From Diospyros lotus (taxonomy: Eukaryota > Streptophyta > Magnoliopsida > Ericales > Ebenaceae), in assembly GCF_014633365.1 (NCBI RefSeq), contig NC_068344.1:7889669-7953668 (forward strand): a stretch of DNA of 64,000 nucleotides. Direction: 5' to 3'. This document shows positions 35,000 to 47,000 of this stretch, piece by piece. The notes beneath the pieces were generated by a model. That model was not told the origin of the DNA. It saw only the letters and a program-made list of their open reading frames with translations, and searched no databases. The position numbers were made by a program, and so were the translations under genes. How positions within the stretch are numbered: position 1 is the stretch's first letter; every line of letters begins with the position of its first letter.

Positions 35000-36137
35000 C
35001 AAAAATGTAAATAAAATGACAACCATCTGCACACAAGCATTTTTACGTGGTTTGGCCAAATGTGCCTACGTCCACGATCCCATTTAGGACTTATGTTATT
35101 GCAGATATTTTCTCAGGTACATTGTTCGTATACAACTTCAGGTAGTTCAAATTCCATGTTTTCCCTATGGTGTCTCCCGAAAGAGTTTGTAAAATGCAAG
35201 TGTTGGGACCAATCAGCTTTAGAATACGGTATGGTCCTTCCTAATTTGCTCATAACTTTCCATCATCCCTTAGCGCATTGGTTACAACAGATCTTCGAAG
35301 TACTAGATCTCCTTCTTTCATGGGTCTGCTCTTAACCCGAGAATTGAAATAACTGGCGACTCTTCTCTAATACGCAGCTATCTTCATGGCAGTACTATCC
35401 CTCTGCTCTTCAATCAGATCCAAATTTTCTCGCAATGCTTCAGAATTTCTAGTACCGTCTTCTTCCTCATATGCCATCAATCTTGGGGACTTAGTTGAAA
35501 TTTCAATAGGAATGGTGGGTAGCTCGTCTGCCCATGTGCCCTTAGCTCCTTCAAGTAGAGTTTTTAGGCCATGTAATATGGTTCGGTTGCTAACCTCGGC
35601 TTGTCCGTTAGCTTAGGGGTACGCCACTGAAGCGAACCTTAGCTGGATCCTTAGGCTATCACAAAATTTCCTAAAGGAATCGCAATCGAATTGCTTCCCA
35701 TGATCCGTGACGATAATTCTTGGTATTCCAAACCGGCACACAATGTCTTTCCATACCATTGCCTCTACTTTTCGTGCTATAATGGTGGCCAATGCCTCAG
35801 CTTCAATCCATTTGGTGAAATAGTCAGTAGCCACTATTAAAAATTTTCTTTGCCCGGGTGCTTGAGGGAAAGATCCCAAAATATCCAAACCCCACTGAGT
35901 GAATGGTATAGGCTGGAATGCAGGCTGCAGCTGAGATATCGGGGCAGATTGGACTGGAGCATGACGTTGGCATTTGTCACGTGATTTGACTTTCTTTAAC
36001 GCGTCTGATCTTAATGTGGGCCAAAAGAAATCGGCTCTCAAAATTTTGGTTGCTAGGGCTCTTGCTCCCAAGTGTTCTCCACATATTCCATTGTGAGTTT
36101 CTGCCAAGACATATTCGGCCTCTTGAGGCCTAAACAT
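35000..36137 (-). pseudogene. pol: Tat gypsy integrase, decayed
   Basis: Integrase of the minus-strand Ty3/gypsy element. The HHCC zinc finger is visible (HNGICGEHLGARALATKIL ... CQRHA), then WGLDILGSFPQAPGQ (first Asp) and IIVTDHGKQFDCDSFRKF (second Asp), and after a stop the ANGQAEVSNRTI block with the catalytic Glu. The frame is broken by TAA at 35613-35615 and TAG at 35367-35369, and differs from the upstream RT frame by a frameshift between about 36053 and 36137. A C-terminal remnant (WNLNYLKLYT) ends near 35080, close to the tandem repeats. Confidence 0.8.
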
Positions 36138-37342
36138 TTGAGAAGAGGTGTAGTGTAAGCTTGCTTATATAATATCCCGTCTATGATGGTAAACCTTGAA
36201 GCCTGCATCTTAAGTTTTTTTGCTTCTTGTGGATCATCTGGTAATTCATTGGTAGTGAGATAACGATAAAAGGGCGATCTCCAATCCACTTTTGCCTCAA
36301 CGCATGATACCTCTTTTTCTTCGATGCTTGATTGATGCAGCATCTCCACAAATACTACTCTTCCTGTTGTTTCTCTTGTGGATGCTAGTTTAGACTAAGC
36401 ATCAGCGTGTCCATTGAGCGATCTGTTTATTTGTGTTAATTGGAAACTCTGAAATGTCTGTGCTAGGTCTTTTACTTTGCGCAAGTATTGGGCCATTATC
36501 TGCTCTCTGGTTTCATATTGTCCCTAAAACTGCTGCACAATCAACTGAGAATCACTATGAGCAGCCAATCGTGCTACTTCCAATTTTCTTGCTATCCTCA
36601 TTCCAGTGATTAATGTTTCATATTCAGCTACGTTGTTGGTACTTGGAAAAGCAAATCGCAGAGAATACTCTAACATTTCTCCGTCAAGGGATACGAGTAC
36701 TATCCCAGCTCCACTTCCCTGTGAACCAGATGCTCCATCGACAAACAACAACCATTGTGCTTGCTTATTTTCAGTTACCTTACCGAAGTGTGTGCATTCT
36801 ACAATAAAGTTAGCCAGCGCCTGTCCTTTTATAGCTTGTCGAGGTTGATACTGAATATCATATTCACTTAACTCAATGGACCATTTGGTAAGGCGACCAG
36901 AACATTCGGGCTTTTGCAAAATACTTCGTAAGGGCTGATCTGTAAGTACGACGATCGAATGAGCCTGAAAGTATGGCCTCAACCTTCTGGATGCGTTTAA
37001 CAGTGCTAATGCCATTTTTTCTGCCACAGGATAATGTGTCTCTAGGCCTTGTAATACCTTACTGACATAATATATTGGTCGATCTACCTGTCCCTCTTTC
37101 CTGATTAATACAGCACTTATGGCTTCATCGCTTATCCCCAAGTATAAGTACAACGTCTCTCCAGTTTCTAGTCGTGTTAATAGGGGAACTTCTTTCAAAT
37201 ACTCCTTTAATGCTTCGAATGACTTTTGGCATTGTTCTATCCACTCAAACTTTTTTCCTGCTCTTAATATTCGCAAGAATGGTAGCTCTCTTTCAGCTGA
37301 CTTGGAGAGAAAACGTCTGAGAGCTGCCATTCGCCCTGTCAA
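36138..37342 (-). pseudogene. pol: Tat gypsy RNase H pair (gRNH and aRNH), decayed
   Basis: After the RT thumb (LTGRMAALRRFLSKSAERE) comes the usual gypsy RNase H, with YLGISDEAISAVLIRKE, PIYYVSKVLQG and HSIVVLTDQPLRSILQK. A second, different RNase H follows: LLFVDGASGSQGSGAGIVL, NNVAEYETLITGMRIARKL and AAHSDSQLIVQQF, with Asp, Glu and Asp catalytic positions. The dual arrangement is diagnostic of the Tat lineage (Ogre/Retand relatives). In-frame stops at 36524-36526 and 36395-36397 break it. Confidence 0.85.
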
Positions 37343-38842
37343 TCACTGAACTTCCTTAGTTGATGCTGGTGGTTCCATATCCAATATTGCTTGAATTTTC
37401 TCAGTGTTTGCCTCAATTCCTCTTTGTGTGATCATGTATCCCAAGAATTTTCCAGATTGCACTCCAAAGGCACACTTCGCTGGATTCAACCGCATCTTGT
37501 ACTGTCTAAAGACTCCAAGCACCTGCGCTAGCTTTTCTACATGGGACTCATTCTCTCAACTTTTCATGATCATCTTGTCAACATATGCTTCCATTGTGTT
37601 GCCCAGCAATCTTTTAAAGACTTTATTCACCATGCGTTAATAAGTGGCTCTGGCATTCTTGAGTCCAAAAGGCATGACTTGGTAGCAGTATGTCCCTTTT
37701 TCAGTGATGAATGATGTCTTCTCCTGGTCTGGAGGGCACATCATTATTTGGTGGTACCCTGAGAAAGCATCCAAAAAGCTTAGAAACTGGTATCCAGACG
37801 TTTCGTCCACAAGGCGGTCGATCCATGGAAGCGGGTATAAGTCTTTGGGGAATGCCTTGTTGAGATTGGTGAAATCCACACAGACACGCCATTTTCCATT
37901 AGGTTTCGGGACCATAACAACATTGGCCAACCACTCTAGATATAATACTTCTCGAATGAAGCCCGCCTTTAGCAATTTGTCAACTTCCTCTTCTAATGCG
38001 TGTAGCCTATCAGGGGCTATGTTTCGCTTCTTTTGTCGGACCAACTTAAACGGGGGATCCACATTCAAGTGGTGGCATATTACTTCTGGACTAATTCCAG
38101 GCATATCTTTTGGTTTACAAGCAAATACGTCTGAATTTTCTCCCAGGCATCTCACAATTTCTCTTTTCATATGTTTCGGAAGCTGGGACCCCACATATGC
38201 TACTTTCTCAGAATCTGATTCACTCAGATGTACTGCTTCCAATTTTTCAACAGGTTGAGGTTTACGTGCGGCTCCTTCCTCCAAGGATTTATGTATGGCT
38301 TTCTCGGCTATGGATAAGGTTTCTTCAGCTCTTTTCCCTTTTGTAGATGACACATAACAAGTTCGTGCTTTTTTATGATCCCCTCGAACCTGTCCCACTC
38401 TAGCTGGTGTGGGGAATTTCATCAATAGATAGCATGAGGATACTACGACCCTTAGATCATTGAGTAACGGGCGTCCCAAGATCATATTGTATGCCGCCGA
38501 GGAAGTTTTAACCACCATAAAATTCACTTGTCGAGTTACGAGTTGGGGGTCCACACCTAATGTGATAGGCAGCTGAATAGATCCTGCAACTGGAACCGCT
38601 TCTCTAGTGAAGCTATATAGAGGTAAGGATACTTTCTTCAATCGGTCATGAGATAAATGCATTTGTTCAAAACAGTTCCAGTAGATTAGGTTGACAAAAC
38701 TGCCACTATTTACCAAAATTCTACTGATGGGGTGCTTGGCTACGACTGTTGAGATAACCATGAGATCATCATGTGGGAGTATTATATCACCTCGATCGGT
38801 TGGGGAGAAGGTGATTGGCTCTTCATCATCTCTTACCTCCAT
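37343..38842 (-). pseudogene. pol: Tat gypsy protease and reverse transcriptase, decayed
   Basis: The protease region has ISRILVNSGSFVNLIYWNCF; the catalytic Asp expected before Ser-Gly is Asn here. RT follows with VVMVPKPNGKWRVCVDFTNL, FLSFLDAFSGYHQI (first catalytic Asp kept) and MPFGLKNARATY, then a TAA stop at 37637-37639. In the same frame beyond it the catalytic block reads EAYVDKMIMK, so the second Asp of YVDD is Lys. Further stops are at 37556-37558 and 37343-37345. Protease and RT are thus inactive twice over, by stop codons and by lost catalytic residues. Confidence 0.88.
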
Positions 38843-40384
38843 TACTGAGTTAACTTGGTAAGCTTGACGGGCGTATGCCTTTTGGGAGGCTGATGTGTCC
38901 CCACCTAGGGTTTCCCCACCTGAAATAATGTGAATGGCATGCTGAGTCGGCTCATTGTCTACATGAGTATCTTACCGACGATCTCTTCCTCTCTCTTGTT
39001 GCCTTGGGTTTGGCCTTTCATGCCCATCATATCTACCTCCCCTTTGCCGGGGTTCCCTGTTTTCTTCTTCCTCGTTTCTCACATATCTTTGCAAGTGCCC
39101 CTCACGAATGAGCATCTCAATCTGGTTCTTCAATTCTCTGTAGTGATCAGTGGAATGTCCCCGAGTTCGATGATATCTGCAATACTCTTCTTGATTTTTT
39201 CCCATAGGTCGGTCAACTCTGCGAGGTAGTTTAAGGAGTTCTTCTCCTTCTACTGCGGCTAGTATAGTTGATCGGGGCTGTAAAAGCCGAGTATAATGGT
39301 TAAAGTGAGGTTTAGGTACATCTGGTCTTCTAATCCTTTCCTGTCGTCGAATAAACTCTTCTTCCCCTTCGCGCTCCTTTCTCTTTTTTTCTTTGTCTTC
39401 ATTCCCCGCCACATTCCTCATAATTTCAGTGTGGAGGATATACCGGTTTGCTCTGACAAATAAATCAGCCAGGGACATTGAAGGGTCTAACGAAAGTGAT
39501 TCTTGGAGAGAGGCGAGACATGTCCCTTGGAGCATAGCAGACACTGCCACTTGAGCCGGCAAGTACGGGACTTCAAGAGTGGCATTGCGAAATCTATTCA
39601 CAAATTGACATAAGGATTCCTTGTTCCCTTGTAGTATGCTGAGCAAATATGTGGCATCCTTTTTTCTTCGACTATTAATCACAAAAGCCTTGATGAATTC
39701 TGTCCTAAGCTACCCAAATGATGAAATAGAGGCTTTTGGAAGGCTATTAAACCATGTTCGAGCATGTCCTGATAGTGTTAAGGAAAATGCTCAGCACATT
39801 ATGTCGTCATCCCATCCATGCAATATCATCAGTGACTCATAATTCTAAACATGATCGTATGGGTCGTCTTTTCCTGAGTAGAGGGTGATTTGTGGCATTT
39901 TGAATTTTTGAGACAGCGGTCTCTCCAATATATCTGCAGTAAAAGGACATTTTCTACGTTGGTGCTCTTCTGTTGCAGGGATTAAGTTTTTCCGCTCAAG
40001 CACCTCTTCTACTACTCTTTTCATGTCATCACGTATGGTAGTTGTTGTCTGATTGTCATGTCTTGTTGGTGTACTGGCCACTGTTTCATGATACCTTCGC
40101 CTTTGAGGGCTTCTGGTTCTATTTTCCATTCTTGGGTTTCCATTTCTTCTGGGCATGGAATGAGGGTTCCTTCTTGGTGGTGGCGATTTGGACCTATCCT
40201 CCCATTGAGGTGTAGATCCAGAATGAGAATCGGGAGTAGCTTCTTGGTAGGAATCAGCTCCCACCTCGGGCTGAGGCATAAACGTTTTCAGAGTATCAGG
40301 CAACGTCCCTCCAAGCATCATACTTTGGAGTACTCCAGCCATGTCTCGAAGTGCTTGTATGCCTTCCACGTGTTGTTGTCTCAA
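38843..40384 (-). pseudogene. gag: Tat gypsy gag, decayed
   Basis: Starts near MRQQHVEGIQALRDMAGVLQ; a Pro/Arg/Ser-rich segment precedes the gag core PQITLYSGKDDPYDH. After stops the core continues with LSGHARTWFNSLPKASISSF and INSRRKKDATYLLSILQGNK, the retrotransposon gag (capsid) signature. A basic tail (RERKRE-type, then QQERGRDRR) contains CRYHRTRGHSTDHYRELKNQ, the knuckle-like motif of Tat gags. In-frame stops lie at 39845-39847, 39791-39793, 39710-39712 and 38972-38974. A nearly identical copy lies at 45459-47000. Confidence 0.85.
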
Positions 40385-40715
40385 TGTTTCATACTCTTCC
40401 CATGGGACCGTACGTGGTGGCTGTCATGAGGTCCCCGCTTGATTAGTAGGGAGTGATCCTAAGCCAATGTTAGGTGGAGGTGGGATTGGTTGATTCCCCA
40501 TCTGTCGTCTTGGAGAAATGGAGCGATCACCTCCTTGTGTTTGAGCATTATGAGGGGGAGGAGGAGCTGCTTGTTATTGAGAATCGTGAATAGTGGGAGG
40601 CGCTCCCTGTTGCTGAGAGTTCCGTGGTGGCAGGCGTGTTTTTACGCCTTAAAAGAGAGTTCGTCGGTGTCCACGGGTGTTTGTCATTCTTAAGTTGACT
40701 TTTTGTCTTGCGTTT

Positions 40716-40732
40716 CCCATAGACGGTGCCAA
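40716..40732 (-). promoter_or_regulatory. Tat gypsy primer-binding site
   Basis: The minus strand reads TGGCACCGTCTATGGGA beside the inner end of the LTR (TGTTGTTGCC, plus strand from 40735). It resembles the TGGCGCCGTCTGTGGGAA primer sites I associate with Tat elements. The matching tRNA was not determined. Confidence 0.6.
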
Positions 40733-40894
40733 TTGTTGTTGCCAAAATACAATAATCTATTTTTAATTGCGGATAGACGCAAGAGTCTTGGGAGTCGTGT
40801 CTTTACTGATGAGAATCTCGACAAGCAATTGGATCTGGTGAAGGTCTAGATCTGATAATCTGATAGAGCCGATAGGCTGATTAGGCTGATGATC

Positions 40895-41040
40895 TGGTGG
40901 CCCAAAATGACCGAGTGGCCTTGGTGACCGAGTGGCCTAAAGATGACGAATGGCCTTGGTGACGAGTGGCCTAGATGACGAGTGGCCTTGGTGACCGAGT
41001 GGCCTGGTGACGAGTGGCCTTGATGATGAGTGGCCTACAA
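40895..41040. repeat. gacgagtggcc minisatellite in the Tat LTR
   Basis: About eight to nine imperfect units of (gat/ggt)gacgagtggcc(ta/tt), 12-18 bp each. The corresponding region in the second copy (47521-47650) has a different order and number of units. Confidence 0.75.
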
Positions 41041-41177
41041 AACGAGAACACTGTTAGGACGCGGGTGGGGGTCCCCGCGCAAACCCTCCGATGCTTGAGT
41101 CAGATCTCGAGAGAAAATGGGAAAATTGTATTTCAATTACTCAAAATTGCGTACCTTGAGATGAAGGTGGGGTCTCA

Positions 41178-41185
41178 TATTTATA
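41178..41185 (-). promoter_or_regulatory. TATA box of the Tat LTR
   Basis: The plus strand reads tatttata, so the minus strand reads TATAAATA, preceded by cctccac. It sits mid-LTR, as expected of an LTR promoter. The copy at 47794 is the same. Confidence 0.5.
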
Positions 41186-41508
41186 GTGGAGGAGAGAGAG
41201 AGGCTTCACGGTATTTTCGGCGAGATTCTCGTGGCCCATTCTGGGAATTTCGGGGCCCATTTGGCTGGCGAGACAAGGGGGAGACTCGAGTCGATCGCTG
41301 ATCCGAAGGGGCACTCAGCATGGCCGAGTTTAAGGAGGAGGGGCCACTCGGCATGACCGAGTGGACCCCCACTCGGTTGTGCCGAGTGGGGGTTAGCCAC
41401 TCGGCTCAACTGGGCAGGTCTTCTTCGATCGCCCATCTTCGCTTTGACTCATCGAAATTGGGGCCCACATTTGATCATATATCTGCTTCGTCTTCCCAGG
41501 TATATCAG

Positions 41509-42575
41509 TTCTATATAATGGTAAATATATCTCAAGAAGGGGGGTGAATTGGGATTCGGTGTTTTTTCAAAAACTTGATAAACTTTAGCTAGCAGGATAC
41601 TAGGTTTCGAAACTTGAAGGAGTATGTTTCAAAACTGACCTCTCTATTAAGTATGTTTCGAAACACATGTGAGTATGTTTCGAAATCTTACTTATTGGAA
41701 GGTGTGTTTCGAAACCTACTATAGTATGTTTCGAAACCTTGCTCTCTCTTGTTCTTAGGTGTTGTGGATGTCTTTACATCTTTAAAGACCTGCTATATAT
41801 ATTAAGAAACAAAGTTCTGACTGAAAATAGCCATTAGAGACAAGATCAGAAAAGTAGGTTTCGAAACATACATACTATGTTTCGAAACATCATAGAACTA
41901 GACTAAGGTTTCGAAACATCACATCTTCCAACTGGACAAAGCACTTAGAGACACAGACAAGTGGGAGACAATATCCTTGAGGAATCTTATGGCCATTGGG
42001 ATATAAAACAGTCTCCACTTAGTCATTTAACAAATGAGATTGCAGGGTATGGAGAAATTACTTTAAAAAGATATTTAAATGCTTTTTGATTAAACAAACA
42101 TTCAGCTCCCATGCTACTTGGTTTTGAAAATATTCTGCTGACACAGAGTCAGAGGTTTCGAAACATAGATATAAGGTTTCGAAACATACTTCGAAAACTT
42201 CTTTCAAAACATATGCAACTCAAAAACGATTGATTTATGCTCTGTAGACAGAGACATAGGTTTCGAAACATGATAAGGTGGGTTTTGAAACATACTTCTT
42301 AAAATTCAAGATAGGTTTTGAAATATGATATGAGGATTTAGCAAACATTTAACCTTAGGCTAAGATCATTTCGAAACATCTAGAGAAGCATGTGAGAACA
42401 GTGTTTCGAAACATCATTCATGCATTTGGATTATTTCAAACATTTAAGCTTCCGTGTCTAAAACTTTTTTATGCATTGTTTCGAAATATGAAAGCCTATT
42501 TCAAAATATGATTTTCTCAAATATAGATTTTGCATCAAACACATTTTCTCATATACCAAAAAAATATGTTACAAC
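41509..42575 (-). mobile_element. SIRE-like LTR fragment with TTTCGAAA array
   Basis: Begins with the complement of an LTR end (plus strand ctcaagaaggggggtgaattggg), comparable to ctcaagagagggggtaaattgag at 60482. The rest is an array of GTTTCGAAACAT words in unique sequence. The promoter block seen in the sister LTRs is absent, so this is a deleted or divergent copy. Right of about 42575 the sequence is Tat extra-ORF. Duplicated at 48125-49190. Confidence 0.5.
41610..42500. repeat. Array of about 18 TTCGAA-centred palindromes (GTTTCGAAACAT)
   Basis: About 18 copies of (g)gtttcgaaacat or agtatgtttcgaaac, with decayed forms gttttgaaac and tttcaaaac. Spacing is 15-150 bp and irregular. The core GTTTCGAAAC is a perfect 10-bp palindrome. 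The second copy of the block (48226-49115) carries the same array. Confidence 0.85.
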
Positions 42576-43486
42576 AAGGAGATCCCTTTAACACGACGAA
42601 ACAAAAGAGACAGGATGGAGGGAGAAGGCATGAGCGTGACAGGGGTGACCACACGTAGAGCCTTTGCTTGATGATTTCTTTGATTTGTCTCATATGAATT
42701 TTCTGCCATCTCCGTAGGCTTCTGGCAGGCATTTTGAGGAAGGAGTTCTGTCGAAGCCGCCATCACCCATTGAACCTAGGGACGCGAGCCTCTTTAGAGA
42801 TTGTTAGGGCAAGGGAAGTAGCAAAGGCAGAGATCAAGGCTCAGTGGGAGCAAGCTCGGTTGGAAAGATATCACAGCCAGCACCGGGTTGTGTGCAACTT
42901 GCCATTCCCACAACCAACGGAACGCCCGCCCCACCGAGAGCTGGAATTAGAGTTTAGGGAACATCTGCCCTTACTTCCTACTATGGGACCCATCCATCAA
43001 GGAGAGGTCCACCTCCGACATTAATGATTGAAGGGGCACAAATTCCAGGTATGCCCAGGGCTTCTGAACACAGATTCGACAAGGAAGTTGGGTGTTGGAG
43101 CTAGGATTACTTATGCCACAATGTTGCCTCGTGATGAGCAAGATTTCATGGAGTGCACATCAAACGCCTTAAATGCTGCGAAGCAGTGCTTGGTCGAGGT
43201 ATGGGAAATTCTGAACCATTTTGGCACTTACCCCTTTTATTAGATATGGCTACTAATATTTGACTTTTCCTGGTAGGGGATACAATGACAGGTAATTGTG
43301 ACCGCAAACACTCAGGCCAATTTGGCCAAGGTTGAGGAGATCAAACAAAAATTTATAGAAGAGGTCAAATGTCTCCAAGCTGAATAGAGCCATCTAGAGC
43401 ACAGGGTTAAAAACCTTGAGGGCTATCAGGACCGAGTCTAGGGGCTCGAGGGAGACATTGAGAGAATAAGGGGCGGGGGAAAGAAG
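42576..43486 (+). pseudogene. Tat-type extra ORF, copy B, first part
   Basis: Homologous to 18181-19430: gatccctttaacacgacgaaac..., EQARLERYHSQHR (near 42850), LLNTDSTRKLGVGARITYA (43064) and NLAKVEEIKQKFIEE (43318), with the same splice-like signals (GAG|gtatggg ... gacag|GTAATTG) and no MITE. In-frame stops are present. It breaks off at the target duplication aactc (43487-43491) of the family A element and resumes at 58796. A second copy of this segment (49190-50100) belongs to the duplicated block. Confidence 0.6.
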
Positions 43487-43491
43487 AACTC

Positions 43492-44713
43492 TGTAACGCC
43501 CCGTCCTCCTGGAGGGCATCACTATGTTGGGGCCCATCATACAAATACATATTCTCTTTCTTAAATACATTCCTTATACCTTAAATGCGGCATTTCAAAG
43601 AGAAACCCCCCAGTATATCATTACAAATTTGGAAGCAATAATTGAAACCTGATATGGTACATAATCAATTTACTACAATATAATACAGATCCGCACCATA
43701 GTTAACATCATATCTTCAACAGCCTTAATACATGGACAACCTTAATACATAACCATTTCCCAACTCATCTAAACATATCCGGAACCACCTGCTGAATCCA
43801 TCGGACACGTCACCCCATGCCATCATATCTCAAACATCTCCTTGCCTAAACTGCAAGTCTCAATTGGAACGTTGAATGTTTTGAGGGCATAACCCATTAG
43901 AAGATGAAACTTCTAGTGAAGGTCCAAAAACATATATATGAATGCATGATGCAACAATATGAACAAACATTTGCCCTAGTGTGACTTCCCTACCTAACAA
44001 CCTAGCATAAAATCCTAGACAAAATCCCGAACCTTTGCAGGATAAGCCTAACGTTATTCCATCAATTGCCCTTAGGGAATTACGGCTACACTATTGGGGT
44101 GACATCCCATTCCATGCACAAATACAATATGCCAATAATATCGTGCCATACAAACATCACGACTTTTCATGTAATATGACAAAATGATTATAGCATTCAT
44201 AATAGCATGCATATATAAGCAATCATATCATGAATATAAGTTCTTGGGAGAAAACCACTCATATTTTCACGAGATTGGGAATACTTTTGAAAAATGTGCA
44301 TCGCCTCGATTGGCGTACCCGATCTCGATTTACATGCCAACCCTCAAAAGTTACACAAATCACATCACTTTAATCCTCAAGGCACCCTAATCAACATATA
44401 ATAATCAAAAACCTATTTTCCTCACAATGTATCCATTTTTTCCTTTCTAAAAATCCGAATAAATACCCTCGGAAAATATTTTCTCAAATCTCTTTCCACA
44501 ACAATTCATAATATCGTATGAACTTCAAAGGAAAATTACTAAAAAACTTACCCGGAATATTGCATTTTCACGCTAAACGAGGCTGTTCAATGCAAAAATT
44601 GAGACATCGGGAAGGCCAAATCTAAATCTTTTTACACAGCCTTCAAGATCACATTTTTCTATGATTTTTTTGATTTTTCTGGAATTTTTCCAATCATCCA
44701 CACGCTCTTACGC
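43492..44713 (-). mobile_element. Start of family A LTR at a contig end
   Basis: TGTAACGCCCCG... follows the duplication aactc. The 1.2 kb up to the N run matches 50106-51325 closely. The sequence stops abruptly inside the LTR at the assembly gap. Frames at 44184 and 44661 are LTR by-products, the latter running through Ns. Confidence 0.85.
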
Positions 44714-44813
44714 NNNNNNNNNNNNNNNNNNNNNNNNNNNNNNNNNNNNNNNNNNNNNNNNNNNNNNNNNNNNNNNNNNNNNNNNNNNNNNNNNNNNNNN
44801 NNNNNNNNNNNNN
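44714..44813. other. Assembly gap, 100 N
   Basis: Exactly 100 unknown bases, a conventional size for a scaffold gap of unknown length. It separates two stretches that duplicate each other (38194-44713 and 44814-51325). Confidence 1.
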
Positions 44814-45458
44814 ACATATGCTACTTTCTCAGAATCTAATTCACTCAGATGTACTGCTTCCAATTTTTCAACAGGTTGAGGTTTACGTGCGGCTCCTTCC
44901 TCCAAGGATTTATGTATGGCTTTCTCGGCTATGGATAAGGTTTCTTCAGCTCTTTTCCCTTTTATAGATGACACATAACAAGTTCGTGCTTTTTTATGAT
45001 CCCTCGAACCTGTCCCACTCTAGCTGGTGTGGGGAATTTCATCAATAGATAGCATGAGGATACTACGACCCTTAGATCATTGAGTAACGGGCGTCCCAAG
45101 ATCATATTGTATGCCGCCGAGGAAGTTTTAACCACCATAAAATTCACTTGTCGAGTTACGAGTTGGGGGTCCACACCTAATGTGATAGGCAGCTGAATAG
45201 ATCCTGCAACTGGAACCGCTTCTCTAGTGAAGCTATATAGAGGTAAGGATACTTTCTTCAATCGGTCATGAGATAAATGCATTTGTTCAAAACAGTTCCA
45301 GTAGATTAGGTTGACAAAACTGCCACTATTTACCAAAATTCTACTGATGGGGTGCTTGGCTACGACTGTTGAGATAACCATGAGATCATCATGTGGGAGT
45401 ATTATATCACCTCGATCGGTTGGGGAGAAGGTGATTGGCTCTTCATCATCTCTTACCT
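44814..45458 (-). pseudogene. pol: Tat gypsy protease region, second copy, cut by the gap
   Basis: Carries ISRILVNSGSFVNLIYWNCF and MILGRPLLNDLRVVVSSCYL as in the first copy, including the Asn at the protease active site. One base is missing near 45002 (gatccctcg against gatcccctcg), which shifts the frame. RT is not present here because the sequence begins at the gap. Confidence 0.85.
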
Positions 45459-47000
45459 CCATTACTGAGTTAACTTGGTAAGCTTGACGGGCGTATGCCT
45501 TTTGGGAGGCTGATGTGTCCCCACCTAGGGTTTCCCCACCTGAAATAACGTGAATGGCATGCTGAGTCGGCTCATTGTCTACATGAGTATCTTACCGACG
45601 ATCTCTTCCTCTCTCTTGTTGCCTTGGGTTTGGCCTTTCATGCCCATCATATCTACCTCCCCTTTGCCGGGGTTCCCTGTTTTCTTCTTCCTCGTTTCTC
45701 ACATATCTTTGCAAGTGCCCTCACGAATGAGCATCTCAATCTGGTTCTTCAATTCTCTGTAGTGATCAGTGGAATGTCCCCGAGTTCGATGATATCTGCA
45801 ATACTCTTCTTGATTTTTTCCCATAGGTCGGTCAACTCTGCGAGGTAGTTTAAGGAGTTCTTCTCCTTCTACTGCGGCTAGTATAGTTGATCGGGGCTGT
45901 AAAAGCCGAGTATAATGGTTAAAGTGAGGTTTAGGTACATCCGGTCTTCTAATCCTTTCCTGTCGTCGAATAAACTCTTCTTCCCCTTCGCGCTCCTTTC
46001 TCTTTTTTTCTTTGTCTTCATTCCCCGCCACATTCCTCATAATTTCAGTGTGGAGGATATACGGTTTGCTCTGACAAATAAATCAGCCAGGGACATTGAA
46101 GGGTCTAAGAAAGTGATTCTTGGAGAGAGGAGAGACATGTCCCTTGGAGCATAGCAGACACTGCCACTGAGCCGGCAAGTACGGGACTTCAAGAGTGGCA
46201 TTGCGAAATCTATTCACAAATTGACATAAGGATTCCTTGTTCCCTTGTAGTATGCTGAGCAAATATGTGGCATCCTTTTTTCTTCGACTATTAATCACAA
46301 AAGCCTTGATGAATTCTGTCCTAAGCTACCCAAATGATGAAATAGAGGCTTTTGGAAGGCTATTAAACCATGTTCGAGCATGTCCTAATAGTGTTAAGGA
46401 AAATGCTCAGCACATTATGTCGTCATCCCATCCATGCAATATCATCAGTGACTCATAATTCTAAACATGATCGTATGGGTCGTCTTTTCCTGAGTAGAGG
46501 GTGATTTGTGGCATTTTGAATTTTTGAGACAGCGGTCTCTCCAATATATCTGCAGTAAAAGGACATTTTCTACGTTGGTGCTCTTCTGTTGCAGGGATTA
46601 AGTTTTTCCGCTCAAGCACCTCTTCTACTACTCTTTTCATGTCATCACGTATGGTAGTTGTTGTCTGATTGTCATGTCTTGTTGGTGTACTGGCCACTGT
46701 TTCATGATACCTTCGCCTTTGAGGGCTTCTGGTTCTATTTTCCATTCTTGGGTTTCCATTTCTTCTGGGCATGGAATGAGGGTTCCTTCTTGGTGGTGGC
46801 GATTTGGACCTATCCTCCCATTGAGGTGTAGATCCAGAATGAGAATCGGGAGTAGCTTCTTGGTAGGAATCAGCTCCCACCTCGGGCTGAGGCATAAACG
46901 TTTTCAGAGTATCAGGCAACGTCCCTCCAAGCATCATACTTTGGAGTACTCCAGCCATGTCTCGAAGTGCTTGTATGCCTTCCACGTGTTGTTGTCTCAA
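45459..47000 (-). pseudogene. gag: Tat gypsy gag, second copy
   Basis: Same gag as 38843-40384, with the same stop before NYESL (46461-46463). Extra single-base losses near 45720, 46063, 46109 and 46168 split the capsid frame further. Those differences are mostly one base in a short run, as expected of sequencing or polishing error in one of two overlapping contigs. Confidence 0.85.

Larger units (their letters stand above)
40735..41508 (-). repeat. Tat gypsy 5' LTR
   Basis: Inner end TGTTGTTGCCAAAATAC at 40735 beside the primer site. The outer end is placed at ...ggtatatca (41508), but that edge is an estimate. Contains a TATAAATA box (complement of 41178-41185) and a run of gacgagtggcc repeats (40895-41040). 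I did not find its partner LTR left of the element. Confidence 0.6.

Noticed and set aside
41610..42500. CRISPR-like array of GTTTCGAAACAT repeats
   Set aside because: Spacing varies from about 15 to 150 bp, the words are only 10-13 bp, no cas genes are present, and the surroundings are plant retrotransposons.
44661..44974. Open frames running through the N gap
   Set aside because: They span unknown bases and are shadows of the Tat protease frame.
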